Assembly: GCA_945900755.1 (NCBI GenBank) | Contig: CAMDKS010000005.1 | Location: forward strand, 1 to 64,000 | From: Bdellovibrio sp. ZAP7 | GTDB lineage: Bacteria > Bdellovibrionota_B > Oligoflexia > Oligoflexales > RGVZ01 | DNA: 64,000 nucleotides | Reading direction: 5' to 3' | In this document: piece after piece, positions 46,241-54,964 of the stretch | How the letters are laid out: every line of letters starts with the position of its first letter | How positions within the stretch are numbered: the stretch's first letter is position 1 | Made by a program: the position numbers and the translations under genes | Notes under the pieces: generated by a model | The model's database searches: none | The model's input: the letters and a program-made list of their open reading frames with translations, nothing else | Told to the model about the DNA's origin: nothing

Positions 46241-48511
46241 TCAACTGTTTTTTTGATCCTCAATCGTCATTAAAAATCGAGCGCATTCAACAGCGGACAC
46301 AGGATCGTAACCAAATCTCCGCTCGAGCTCTAAAAGGGTCGATTTAGCTGAAGCCAATTCTTTGGAGCTAAATTTTTTCTGAGCTTCGCTGTCAGGCGCC
46401 AGAATGGCCTTTAAAGTGGAGGTAATAATTTGTGATTTTTGATCATAATAATGCTCTTTAATGCGCTGTAAGTGATCGAAAAATATAAGGCTAAAATTAA
46501 TTTCCTCTTTGGGATTATCAATTTTATAGCTGGCAATCCGTGACAATAGACTTTCTCGAAACCTTAGAGGGTCGCCGCCGCTGACTCCCAATATTACTTC
46601 GACGTCATTCATCTGCATCTCAGATGGCGCCTCAGCACTTTCCTTTTTTTGATTGAAAATTTGTTCTTTTTTCACGAAGGCAACGGCCTGCTCTACATAT
46701 TTTGAAAGGACTTGCTCGTATTGCCCCTCCTCAACCAAGGACATGGCCGAAAGTAGCTCTCCTTCAAAGACTCCAGCAAACCAGTCACGCACATTACGGA
46801 TGAAAAACGCGGCATCATGATACTTATTACGCGCTTCAAATTGCAGAAAATCGTAGACACTTCGCTCTTTGAGAAATCGTTCAAGCTCCGTCATGATAAC
46901 CATCGGGGTAATGGTCGTAAACTCCGTATCTTCTCCCACTCTGTGAATTAATGCTCGAACCTCGCGAGGCGAAGCGCCAAATCGCCCCTCGTATATTGCA
47001 TTTCCTGCTGACTCGTTGAGAATTAATGGACAAATCTGCCTAAGGACCGCCTGGTCAGCCGCAACGAACGCATCACCCGTTGGGCGACGGTCATAGAGCA
47101 TCGCTTTCGCAAAGGGCTCTAGACGGTTAATGACGCCTCTATATTCATTTGGATAAGCGTCAGAATCTGGATGCATTAGGCGAGTCAAGATGGCCCATAA
47201 TGCCAACGACTCTATTGCGTGTGGTGAGACCTTCTTCACTTTAGAAATAGCTTGCACATCGCGATTGTAGATTTTTACTTCGTCTGAAATCTTGAGCAAA
47301 TAGGGAACCGTTATGAACTCAAACCGGCCACGAAATGAGCCGAAATCTGGCAAGGTTTTAAAGGCATCAAGGTGCGTTTCGTTGGCGGTCGCAAAAAAAA
47401 CGACATCCAAATTTTGTACCGCAGAAGGGAGGCCAAGGGTCGCACGCTCAACCGTCGTTAGCAGATACTTAAATGTCTCAATTGGCCGTTTCAATAGATC
47501 GCTAAACTCTAGTATTCCCCTATTGGCCTCGACGATCTCACCTACACACTCAGTAAATCGAATATTGTGGAGCACCGCTGGGAGATTCGCTATATTGCGG
47601 TCCATTGTTAGCTGTTTTTCTTGAGCATCCATGGACATCTGCGGTTCGACCGTCGAAATTCCGACTCGGTATTGCCTCGAATAGAAGAATCGTTCCACTT
47701 GAATATGTCTGAATACCTTTTGAACTTCGCCATCATAGGCCACCAAGAGGTTTTCAAATATTAATTGATTCCTTTTGCTCAACCCAGACAAGAAAATGTG
47801 CGACGGAAGCTCCGCTTCCCGAGGATCAATCCGATCGGCGGTAGCGACATACTCTCGCAAAATCTTTTCGCGAAATGGCATCGGAATAAGGAATATTGGG
47901 TTTTCTTTGAATTCGCTTTGTAGTTTACTCGAGATTTGATTCTCACCGAGCGTGGCAAAACTTTCTTCCTTCGCCGCGCTGGCTTCATACTTGGAAGAAA
48001 ATCCAATTTTTCCGGCCTCACCACTTATGGCACGGGGAGTCGAACCTTTGTCCACTGGAAAAATCCAGTTAAAACGGTAAACCGACCCTTCATCGGTTTC
48101 GCTATATTTTTGCATGGCATGGGAGATAGCTTCGACCGTTGACGATTTTGCGGAGCCGTTTGGTCCGTGCAAAAATATGACTTTATTAGCGACTCCTTGC
48201 CGAACAAATGCCTGCATGACTCTGAAAATGTTCTGCTGAACGGCCTCGCCCCCGACAATGGGAATTCCTTTATCTGTTCCAATGTCAAAAAGCTTAAAGC
48301 GACGAAAATCGGCATTTTCGTTCGGCTTCTCCGTAGTTGGATTGGTAACACCAAAATGTAGAAAACAATCTCGCAGGTACTCTGAAGCGTTACGCATTAG
48401 TCGATGCGGATTTGCTCTGACGAGATCTAAAAACTGGTCAAACGACAATATGCTCTGCCGTTCCTTATATAGGTGTTTTATTTCCGAGGAGATATTTCCA
48501 ACTAAATCCAT
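46241..48511 (-). CDS. prkA: Serine protein kinase PrkA (AAA-containing)
   Basis: 756 residues. It has the N-terminal PrkA segment ILSFDQFLDLVRANPHRLMRNASEYLRD, then an AAA-type P loop FLHGPNGSAKSSTVEAISHAM near residue 115 (GPNGSAKSS), the long PrkA region VVFFATANETHLDAFKTL with a sensor-like Asn, and C-terminal PrkA kinase/ATPase part. PrkA proteins have ATPase activity, are linked with stress and sporulation regulation, and are debated as true kinases. The chain is longer than the roughly 640-690 residues usual. ATG 48511 or GTG 48520. It directly follows the double-REC gene, 2-12 bp away. Confidence 0.88.
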   Translation of the reverse strand: MDLVGNISSEIKHLYKERQSILSFDQFLDLVRANPHRLMRNASEYLRDCFLHFGVTNPTTEKPNENADFRRFKLFDIGTDKGIPIVGGEAVQQNIFRVMQAFVRQGVANKVIFLHGPNGSAKSSTVEAISHAMQKYSETDEGSVYRFNWIFPVDKGSTPRAISGEAGKIGFSSKYEASAAKEESFATLGENQISSKLQSEFKENPIFLIPMPFREKILREYVATADRIDPREAELPSHIFLSGLSKRNQLIFENLLVAYDGEVQKVFRHIQVERFFYSRQYRVGISTVEPQMSMDAQEKQLTMDRNIANLPAVLHNIRFTECVGEIVEANRGILEFSDLLKRPIETFKYLLTTVERATLGLPSAVQNLDVVFFATANETHLDAFKTLPDFGSFRGRFEFITVPYLLKISDEVKIYNRDVQAISKVKKVSPHAIESLALWAILTRLMHPDSDAYPNEYRGVINRLEPFAKAMLYDRRPTGDAFVAADQAVLRQICPLILNESAGNAIYEGRFGASPREVRALIHRVGEDTEFTTITPMVIMTELERFLKERSVYDFLQFEARNKYHDAAFFIRNVRDWFAGVFEGELLSAMSLVEEGQYEQVLSKYVEQAVAFVKKEQIFNQKKESAEAPSEMQMNDVEVILGVSGGDPLRFRESLLSRIASYKIDNPKEEINFSLIFFDHLQRIKEHYYDQKSQIITSTLKAILAPDSEAQKKFSSKELASAKSTLLELERRFGYDPVSAVECARFLMTIEDQKNS

Positions 48512-48522
48512 TTTTTTCACCG

Positions 48523-49341
48523 TTACTTGAGTAATTTTCCTATTTGGGCAACCAACACTTCAACAGAAGCAAATGGCTTTTCAAGAACTTCATTGCCACC
48601 AGCGGCCAGTGCTTCTTTCGCTTCTGGCTCATCCCTGCCATGTCCCGTCATAACCATGATGGGGATTGTGCCATTTAAGCTACGAATTTTGACAATGGCC
48701 TCTTTCCCTGACATTTGTGGCATATTCAAATCCGTGAGTATGACATCAAATTTTTCATTTGCAATGCACGCTATCGCTTCAACAGGGTCACTAAAGGCTC
48801 GCAGATCGAAGTCGTCCTCTAAAAGGATCTGTAAAATTTCTATAATTCCAGAGTCATCATCCATGGCCAAAACCTTAGGCTTACCAGCTTTAGCCGCCTT
48901 CGCAACTACAGGCGCAGCCACAGGAGAAGGAGAAGGCGCAGCCACAGGAGCAGACGCTGGCGTATAGGCAGGCCCAGCTAATAATTTTTGAATGTACTCG
49001 ATGATTTTAGCAGGATCGCCAAACGGTTTAAATAACACGCCGCTAGCTCCCATGCCCAAAGCTTCCTCCTTATCCGCCGCAGTTTGCGCATGGCCGGTGA
49101 TAAGAACGACGAATACACCTGGCCTGACCGTTTTGACATGCTTTGTAACATCAAGACCTGATAGATACGGCATCCTAATGTCAGATATCACCAAATCATA
49201 AGGTTTTTTTGTAATTTCCTCACAAGCGACACGCGGGTCAGTGAAGGTCGTGACGTCAAAATCATCTTCAAGGAATAAGCTCAGCAACGCACCTATCTCG
49301 GGCTCATCATCGACGATTAGTACGGTGTTTTTAGCTGCCAT
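48523..49341 (-). CDS. Response regulator with two REC domains
   Basis: 272 residues: REC1 (residues 5-120) with IVDDE, LVISDIRMPYLSG, LITGHAQ and FKPFGDP; an Ala/Pro linker of about 25 residues (APVAAPSPSPVAAP); and REC2 (155-272) with MDDD, VILTDLNMPQMSG, VMTGHG and EKPFASV. Both phospho-acceptor Asp residues and switch Thr/Lys are intact. It has no output domain. It lies directly upstream of prkA and is presumably cotranscribed, so it is a candidate input to PrkA. ATG 49341 within a 323 bp gap shared with the divergent GNAT gene; no clear promoter there. Confidence 0.88.
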   Translation of the reverse strand: MAAKNTVLIVDDEPEIGALLSLFLEDDFDVTTFTDPRVACEEITKKPYDLVISDIRMPYLSGLDVTKHVKTVRPGVFVVLITGHAQTAADKEEALGMGASGVLFKPFGDPAKIIEYIQKLLAGPAYTPASAPVAAPSPSPVAAPVVAKAAKAGKPKVLAMDDDSGIIEILQILLEDDFDLRAFSDPVEAIACIANEKFDVILTDLNMPQMSGKEAIVKIRSLNGTIPIMVMTGHGRDEPEAKEALAAGGNEVLEKPFASVEVLVAQIGKLLK

Positions 49342-49664
49342 TTACCCTACTCAATATCCCATGGCGAGATTAATTTCCCCACCATCACTATTCTACCTTA
49401 CTATTTGCTAGAGATCACTAGTGGCCATCTCGGCCCCGCACTGTGTTTTTTATGCTCCCGTGAAATGCCTGCCTTAATTCGCTGACTTCACAACGCTCGT
49501 TTAGAAAATTATCCATTGTTCCAAAAACGGAGGTTTACCTTAGGCTGAAAAGTTAATAGGATTAACAGTCGCTACTTTGATTATTTAAGGGCGGCCACGC
49601 AACAGATAGTGGCACCCTGGGTAATCACCACCACCCATCCAAAAAGATCTTCGGCCCAAAAACC
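49342..49664. other. Intergenic region between double-REC and GNAT genes
   Basis: No gene in either strand. A TAGAAT box on the minus strand (about 49390) could be a -10 for the double-REC gene, but no matching -35 is seen. A few short palindromes only. Confidence 0.5.
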
Positions 49665-50213
49665 ATGGTTTGTAATATTCGCGAAATTGACTGCCAGGAA
49701 GCCAAAGTATGGGCTGCGCCGCTGGCTATTGTTGGCGCCAAACTATGGAGCGCTACGTTTACCGGTCTCGCCTATTACACACCTGAGATTGTTAAAGGCT
49801 ACACCGACCTTGCTTTTACGGATGCTGTGCTTGAGTCCGAGCTATCGGATCCGAAAAATCGTTTTCTCGCTGTCGAAAGTAATGGAGAAGTAGTTGGCTA
49901 CGCAAAGTTGGAAATGCGTAAGTCGGAACCCTGTATTCAGACGAAAAATCCAATGTACTTGTCTCGTTTCTACCTCGATCGCTCGCACCACGGGACTGGA
50001 CTGGCAAAGAAACTGCTTGATGCGGTCAATGACACTGCCACGTCTTTAGGATTTCTTAGCCTGTGGCTAAGTGTTTGGGAATTAAACGTGCCTGCTGTCA
50101 AATTCTACACCAAGCATGGCTTTGCCAAGGTCGGTGAATGGGAATACCCGTTCACTAGCCAAGGCAAGCAGTACGTCGACATCGATTGGCTGATGACCCG
50201 ACCAATAAAATAA
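49665..50213 (+). CDS. GNAT N-acetyltransferase
   Basis: 182 residues with a clear GNAT fold: FLAVESNGEVVGYAKLEMR, LSRFYLDRSHHGTGLAKKLLDAV, where R-x-x-H-G-T-G-L-A is the acetyl-CoA loop, and LSLWLSVWELNVPAVKFYTKHGFAKVGEW, typical of the RimI/spermidine-type subgroup. Acetyl acceptor unknown. ATG 49665 has no convincing ribosome binding site; there is no other in-frame start nearby. Not in an operon with phoH, 88 bp away. Confidence 0.85.
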   Translation: MVCNIREIDCQEAKVWAAPLAIVGAKLWSATFTGLAYYTPEIVKGYTDLAFTDAVLESELSDPKNRFLAVESNGEVVGYAKLEMRKSEPCIQTKNPMYLSRFYLDRSHHGTGLAKKLLDAVNDTATSLGFLSLWLSVWELNVPAVKFYTKHGFAKVGEWEYPFTSQGKQYVDIDWLMTRPIK

Positions 50214-50301
50214 TTGAGCCATCTTCTCGACCTATGTGTTAATCTGTTACAGCACAATTACGATCCAAATCAAAATAGGCATCTGAAGAGGGCATTGCAT
50301 T

Positions 50302-51630
50302 ATGAAAAAAACTTTTGTAATCGACACGAATATATTACTGAATAATCCTGCTAGCATTTTTAAATTTGACGACAACGATGTCGTCATTCCCATTTCTGTG
50401 ATTGAAGAGGTCGACACCTTTAAAAAGGACCTTAGTGAAAATGGCCGCAATGCTCGTGAAGTGAGTCGTATTTTAGATCGCCTCAGAGAGCGCGGAACAC
50501 TTTCTGCGGGAATTCCTCTTTTTGAGGGACGAGAAGATAGTGGTCGACTTTTTATAAATCTCGGCGCCGATTTTGAGCTGGTTGGGAGACTGGCTCAAAA
50601 TACTGACAATCAAATTCTTGCTGTGGCACTTACACTGCAAAAACAGTACGGCGATGCGCGTAAAGTCGTAATTATCACCAAAGATTCCAATCTCCGAATC
50701 AAAGCAGATGCTTTCAATGTAGCTGCGGAGGATTTCGAGGCGGATAAAGTTGATATCAATCACATGTACAAGGGAATTTCAACCCTTCGCGTCAGCGGCG
50801 AGGTCATCAATCAATTTTACTCTCGTCGAGAATTGAAACTCGAAGACAAAACCATTCTTCCAAATCAGTTTGTCATTTTAGAAGATGAGACTGACGCGAA
50901 TCAATTTGTCTACGGCATGTATGACGGACAAGATCATGTGCTTCGAATGCTCGACCCTCATAGCGAGGGTGTATGGGGAATATATCCGCGCAATATCGAG
51001 CAAACTTTTGCGCTTGAAGCTCTTTTGGACGACAACATTAAACTAGTGACTCTGAGTGGCGGCGCAGGAACTGGCAAGACTTTAATGGCGATCGCTGCTG
51101 GTCTGACTAAAACAACAGACGATAATGAGTACCACAAATTATTAGTCGCTCGTCCAATTTTTCCACTTGGTAAAGACATTGGATTCTTGCCTGGAGATCT
51201 TGATGAAAAATTGAATCCTTGGATGCAACCCATTTTTGATAATCTGGAATTACTACTTAGTGGCGGCCAGCAAGGCCGCACCAAACGTTTTAGCAAAAGC
51301 TATCAGGAATTAATCAATCAGGGAATCTTGGCCATTGAGCCTCTGACTTACATCCGCGGTCGATCCCTTCCAAACCAATTTTTTATCGTCGATGAGGCAC
51401 AAAATTTAACTCCTCATGAAATCAAAACCATTCTCACGCGCGCCGGTGAAGGAACAAAAATTGTTTTGACTGGAGATCCCTATCAAATTGATAATCCTTA
51501 CATAGACAGCGAAAGCAACGGCATGACCTACGTCATTGAAAAGTTCAAAAATGAGCGCATTGCTGCACACATTACCTTCAATCGTGGGGAGCGAAGTGAG
51601 CTTGCAACCCTGGCTGCCGCCCTACTCTAA
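50302..51630 (+). CDS. PhoH-family ATPase with N-terminal PIN domain
   Basis: 442 residues. The PIN-like domain (1-150) has FVIDTNILLNNP and EEVDTFKK with acidic residues for a nuclease. The PhoH ATPase domain (about 230-440) has the P loop LSGGAGTGKTLMAIA, the Walker B FFIVDEAQN and TGDPYQID. Such PIN-PhoH proteins are likely RNA helicase/nuclease machines, part of the RNA stress response. GAGAGGGC lies upstream of ATG. The downstream repeat at 51649 starts 19 bp after the stop. Confidence 0.92.
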   Translation: MKKTFVIDTNILLNNPASIFKFDDNDVVIPISVIEEVDTFKKDLSENGRNAREVSRILDRLRERGTLSAGIPLFEGREDSGRLFINLGADFELVGRLAQNTDNQILAVALTLQKQYGDARKVVIITKDSNLRIKADAFNVAAEDFEADKVDINHMYKGISTLRVSGEVINQFYSRRELKLEDKTILPNQFVILEDETDANQFVYGMYDGQDHVLRMLDPHSEGVWGIYPRNIEQTFALEALLDDNIKLVTLSGGAGTGKTLMAIAAGLTKTTDDNEYHKLLVARPIFPLGKDIGFLPGDLDEKLNPWMQPIFDNLELLLSGGQQGRTKRFSKSYQELINQGILAIEPLTYIRGRSLPNQFFIVDEAQNLTPHEIKTILTRAGEGTKIVLTGDPYQIDNPYIDSESNGMTYVIEKFKNERIAAHITFNRGERSELATLAAALL

Positions 51631-51648
51631 AAATTGGATAACCATTCC

Positions 51649-51784
51649 GCATGTTTGGAAGGCAACGGGAATCACCCATGATAACTGCGTTATTTGCTGT
51701 GGTGCGACCCTCATGTACCAAATGTACACTCGGCTTCGCTCCTCGCAAATGCCTTGTTCTCACGGGCTCTCCTCGGTTGCACGC
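51649..51784. repeat. Second copy of the modular repeat
   Basis: gcatgtttggaaggcaacgg, then gaatcacccatgataac (51649-51684) correspond to the inverse of 35350-35299. tctcctcggttgcacgc (51768-51784) corresponds to 35281-35297. Between them, about 85 bp here replace the second stem half present at 35313-35324. The region 51631-52018 has no gene. Confidence 0.85.
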
Positions 51785-51855
51785 TTACCCTATTTCAGGA
51801 GAGTCTAGTGATTTCAGGCACTTAGACCAGAGATCCTTCGCTACGCTCAGGACAC

Positions 51856-51881
51856 GTCTCTGGCGCTTTCGCGCCAGAGAC
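51856..51881. other. Strong hairpin in the infC leader region
   Basis: Perfect 11 bp stem gtctctggcgc/gcgccagagac with loop tttc. No T run, so it is not a typical terminator; it could be an RNA structure upstream of infC or the end of the phoH transcript. Confidence 0.7.
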
Positions 51882-52018
51882 TAATTTGCGCTAGTTCCTT
51901 TTGATTCTCGCTGTTTCATGTTTTCAAACGATTGCCGAATGTGTTAGAATAACCGGCTTATGGGCCCTTTTAGCTTGGCTTTGAGGCGTCCCCCTAACAA
52001 CCTATGAGGAGTATTTGT

Positions 52019-52492
52019 TTGCTAGTTATCAATCGTGCCGCCGCTCGCAGTTATACGAAAATTCGCCTTGTTGGCGAAGAAGCCACTGAAGTGATGTCGG
52101 TTCTAGAGGCGCTCTCACGCGCAGAAGAATCAGGATTAGACCTCGTAATGATCAGTGACAAGGGAGACTTCCCGGTCATGCGTATTCAGGACTTTAAAAA
52201 GGTCCAGTACGAAATTAAAAAAGCAAAGAAGAAACAAGTTGTCCAAGAATTAAAAGAAATTCAGCTTAAACTCAATATTGCTGAACATGATTTAGCCACA
52301 AAAATGGGTGCCATAGAGAAATTTTTGGCTCGCGGCGACAAGGTCAAAGTAATCGTGCGCCTAAAAGGGCGAGAGCGAGAAAACCCAGAACGCGCTCGCA
52401 ACCTTCTCGAAAAAGTTATTGTCGGCGTAAAATGTAAAGCAAGCTACGTTCCAGGACCGATAACGATCGCGATCTTAGAATCAGTAAAATAA
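52019..52492 (+). CDS. infC: Translation initiation factor IF-3
   Basis: About 157-162 residues. N-terminal domain: INRAAARSYTKIRLVGEEATEVMSVLEALSRAEESGLDLVMISDKGDFPVMRIQDFKK. Linker: a Lys-rich KKAKKKQVVQELKEIQLKLNIAEHDLATKM. C-terminal domain: RGDKVKVIVRLKGRERENPERA and GPITIAILE. IF-3 checks initiator tRNA pairing and keeps 30S free of 50S. The start is probably UUG 52019 with GAGGAG at 52006-52011; the upstream AUG (52004) overlaps that ribosome binding site, and AUU 52013 is also in frame. A weak start codon is common for infC because IF-3 represses its own synthesis. No rpmI or rplT follows. Confidence 0.95.
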   Translation: MLVINRAAARSYTKIRLVGEEATEVMSVLEALSRAEESGLDLVMISDKGDFPVMRIQDFKKVQYEIKKAKKKQVVQELKEIQLKLNIAEHDLATKMGAIEKFLARGDKVKVIVRLKGRERENPERARNLLEKVIVGVKCKASYVPGPITIAILESVK

Positions 52493-52531
52493 GCTCTGCT
52501 GCAACAGCCCGATGTTGGGCGCCTTATAGAC

Positions 52532-52584
52532 AAAGCCCCCCGGTACCTGCCGACATTTTAAGTCGTATGGTACCGGGGGGCTTT
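52532..52584. terminator. Bidirectional terminator after infC
   Basis: Perfect 16 bp inverted repeat aaagccccccggtacc (52532-52547) and ggtaccggggggcttt (52569-52584), loop 21 nt. T runs are short (ttt). It lies between convergent infC and the gene ending at 52601. Confidence 0.85.
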
Positions 52585-52600
52585 ACATAGTGCTTGCCTG

Positions 52601-53512
52601 TTAGGCCTTAGGTTTTACCTTCACATAAAAGCGCTTCTTTGCGATTGGCAATTCTGTGCTAATCGTGTCGTCAAAAATCAACAGGTAGACATAGTCACTG
52701 CATACATTGCCTGGTCGATTAGAATAGTCACAAGCACCCAACACATCAACCGACGTCTGAACCACCTGATTGGGCCCTGCAATCGTAAAGTCAACTGGCC
52801 CTTGTTCTTCGCCAACCCAGTGGACTGCACCTTGCAATGCACCACGGTCTGATTTGTAGAGCTTGGCACGCAATGGATAATGGAATTGAAAACTATCGCC
52901 GTCAGAAACTGAAAAAGACAAATTCATGGTTTTTGTTTCTGTAGGGTCTAACTCTAGGCTAATGTCGTTGCCACGTCCGCCGGGCGCCGTCGCAGTGACT
53001 TCGACACCGTTGTATTTCAACGAAAGATTTGCCGCCAATTGTCCATCACGAACAAAGTTACGCTTGACGATCGCATCGCTAATCAATGCACTTAACTCAC
53101 CAGGCGCACGAACACCGGGGCGGCCCAGCTCGTCCGCAAAAATCATGTGGTCAAAGAAATCAGCAGCCGTCAAATGAGGATGATTGCGTGTTAGGCGCAT
53201 GGTTTCAAGTGTCAGGTCAGCGATTTTATGCGTGGCTGCGGCTCCGAACTGCGCAATGGCACCTTCGAGAATATCATGCATGGCACCGCCGTAGGCCTCA
53301 CCGTCGTCATGGACTTCATTGGTTAACACGAAGCCTGTGTTGTTGTAGATCCTCATCTTATGGCGCCCAGGAAATTCCGAGCGTCCAACCGCAGTTTCGA
53401 TAACGAGGTTAGCCACAAAGTCAGCCATACCTTCGGACAAACCACCAGTATCCGCTAATACTACGTCACTCATGAGCCGGTCCATCAGTCCATACTCAAA
53501 ACCCGTCAACAT
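52601..53512 (-). CDS. M36-like metallopeptidase relative lacking HExxH
   Basis: 303 residues. The N-terminal half follows a fungalysin/thermolysin-like C-terminal half: GGLSEGMADFVANLVI (the Glu zinc ligand region) and EVHDDGEAYGGAMHDILEG near residue 70. The expected HExxH just before it reads T-G-F-E-Y-G-L-M, so both His are gone. The second half (from residue 165) is a beta-rich domain (LSLKYNGVEVTATAPGGRGNDISLELDP) ending with FYVKVKPKA. No signal peptide at the chosen ATG and an in-frame stop at 53528-53530, so it cannot extend. It is either a decayed peptidase or a binding protein. AAGG lies 9 nt upstream. Confidence 0.55.
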   Translation of the reverse strand: MLTGFEYGLMDRLMSDVVLADTGGLSEGMADFVANLVIETAVGRSEFPGRHKMRIYNNTGFVLTNEVHDDGEAYGGAMHDILEGAIAQFGAAATHKIADLTLETMRLTRNHPHLTAADFFDHMIFADELGRPGVRAPGELSALISDAIVKRNFVRDGQLAANLSLKYNGVEVTATAPGGRGNDISLELDPTETKTMNLSFSVSDGDSFQFHYPLRAKLYKSDRGALQGAVHWVGEEQGPVDFTIAGPNQVVQTSVDVLGACDYSNRPGNVCSDYVYLLIFDDTISTELPIAKKRFYVKVKPKA

Positions 53513-53913
53513 GTATCTGTACCTTTTTCATCAAAATCTACTTACTAAGGAATATACAAAAGCGGTTGCATTTTTGGATGCATGGATATGAGCTATTTCT
53601 CTTCATTTAACCACAGTCCAAACAATTAGGACCAATTGAGACTATTTTCATAGTTTTTTTTCTTGGATAGTCAACCCCCCCGAAACAACCCTTGCCACAA
53701 GGCAAATTTGGGCAAAAATAGGGTAATTTTCACTTCCGAGGGGCGGTTTATTGACAGGACCCCTCATTGTGTCGTCTAATTTTTATAGAGACTTTTCATT
53801 TATTTGTTTTGAATTCGCCTAGGCAGGATGCCGAGGCTCCGCTGTTGTCACCGGTTTATCCAATGTAGCCAAACGGTATTTGCCGTTCACTAGAAACCAA
53901 GGAGGTATTTACT
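53513..53913. other. Long upstream region of the ImmA-like gene
   Basis: About 400 bp without a gene on either strand. It separates the divergent M36-like and ImmA-like genes. It holds a strong promoter (53751-53780) and an AT-rich segment around 53640-53660 (a run of eight T). No other structure seen. Confidence 0.6.
53751..53780 (+). promoter_or_regulatory. Strong sigma-70 promoter of the ImmA-like gene
   Basis: TTGACA (53751-53756) exact, 18 nt, TCTAAT (53775-53780, 5/6). It leaves a leader of about 125 nt before ATG 53914. Confidence 0.65.
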
Positions 53914-54816
53914 ATGAAGAAAATTGCCGAGAATCGATATCCCCATTCGGCCACTCTTTTCAAATTCTGCAAAGAGGCTCTCGCCATCCGCTACGAAGGT
54001 AACGTCAAAGTTATCGACCAGGATGTCGGAGCTATCCTAGGCTATGACCCTGCCGATTGCAGCCATTGGAAAAAGGGCAAGAAGAATATTCGAGCGCTTT
54101 CTACGTTGCGCGCCATCGCAGATCACCTTGCTATCGACGATCGCCTGCTAATCGAAATTGCAGCCGGAAAAGTTGGATTTGATGAGGCGGTTTTTGAATT
54201 CCGCGGCTACGGCTCATTTGGTCTAACTGGTCGCACCAGTGAAAACCTTAAAAAAGAATTTTTTAAAAATCCGGCGCGCTACCAAGGCGACAACTCTAAA
54301 CTGACATTTGAAGAGTTATTTGATCTTGATCGACCAAGTGTGTGCAAGTCTGTAGATTCGATTATTTCAACTGGTAAGTTCGAGGAAGCACCGATTTACA
54401 TCCCCGAAATTTGCAACCTCTTTCCGAATTTTAGCATTATTTCAGACGACACACTTACGACTGGGGTAGACATTAAAACTGAAGGCCAAGACGCAAATCT
54501 CCGAGTAACAGTACGGTACACCGGCAGCGACATGCGACCATACCTTCGCTTCCTAGTGGCAAAAGAGCTATTCAAATATTTAGTCCACAGCGGCAGCATG
54601 CATGTGGCAAATATTCGCTCCTGCCCTGACGAAGTACTAGATATCCGAGCTAACATCTTCGCTGGTCTTCTACTTGTTCCGGGAAAAATGCTTCGCAAGG
54701 AAGTTGAAAAAATCGATGCTGCGTACGATATTGTCAATCAGCTTGCGGAGACCTTTTGGGTGTCTAAGGCTATGATGAATCAAAGACTACGTGATTACAT
54801 GGAAAATCTGACCTAA
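53914..54816 (+). CDS. XRE-HTH/ImmA-IrrE-like regulator with ruined zinc motif
   Basis: 300 residues. Residues 30-85 have a helix-turn-helix-like part (VKVIDQDVGAILGYDPADCSHWKKGKKNIRALSTLRAIADHL). The C-terminal domain has the ImmA/IrrE layout: RFLVAKELFKYLVHS where VAHELGHHLLH is expected, then DIRANIFAGLLLVPGKMLRKEVEK, matching E-x-x-A-N-x-F-A-x-x-L-L-x-P, and VNQLAETFWVSKAMMNQRL. Both HExxH histidines are changed (K-E-L-F-K), so protease activity is unlikely while DNA binding seems kept. AAGGAGG 8 nt before ATG. A strong promoter precedes it and a clean terminator follows at 54965. Monocistronic. Confidence 0.65.
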   Translation: MKKIAENRYPHSATLFKFCKEALAIRYEGNVKVIDQDVGAILGYDPADCSHWKKGKKNIRALSTLRAIADHLAIDDRLLIEIAAGKVGFDEAVFEFRGYGSFGLTGRTSENLKKEFFKNPARYQGDNSKLTFEELFDLDRPSVCKSVDSIISTGKFEEAPIYIPEICNLFPNFSIISDDTLTTGVDIKTEGQDANLRVTVRYTGSDMRPYLRFLVAKELFKYLVHSGSMHVANIRSCPDEVLDIRANIFAGLLLVPGKMLRKEVEKIDAAYDIVNQLAETFWVSKAMMNQRLRDYMENLT

Positions 54817-54831
54817 TCTGTTTTGCATAAG

Positions 54832-54955
54832 TAGTGCTTGTTCGGAGTTCCCTGAGTCGGCGTTGCTTATCGCGGGAAAGTGCTCATTTACCGGAAGTAA
54901 ACTCCGCCTTTCCGACTCCTCGCGCCTTGATTCAGAGAACTCCGAACAAGCACTA
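54832..54955. repeat. Dispersed palindrome repeat, complete copy C
   Basis: 124 bp with perfect 18 bp terminal inverted repeats tagtgcttgttcggagtt/aactccgaacaagcacta. Inverted relative to copy A (29825). Internal differences are few (for example tcgcggga for tcgccgga). Confidence 0.92.
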
Positions 54956-54964
54956 AGTGACTGA

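Noticed and set aside
52004..52006. AUG 52004 as infC start
   Set aside because: It is part of the Shine-Dalgarno sequence of a better placed UUG 52019, and conserved IF-3 sequence begins after it.
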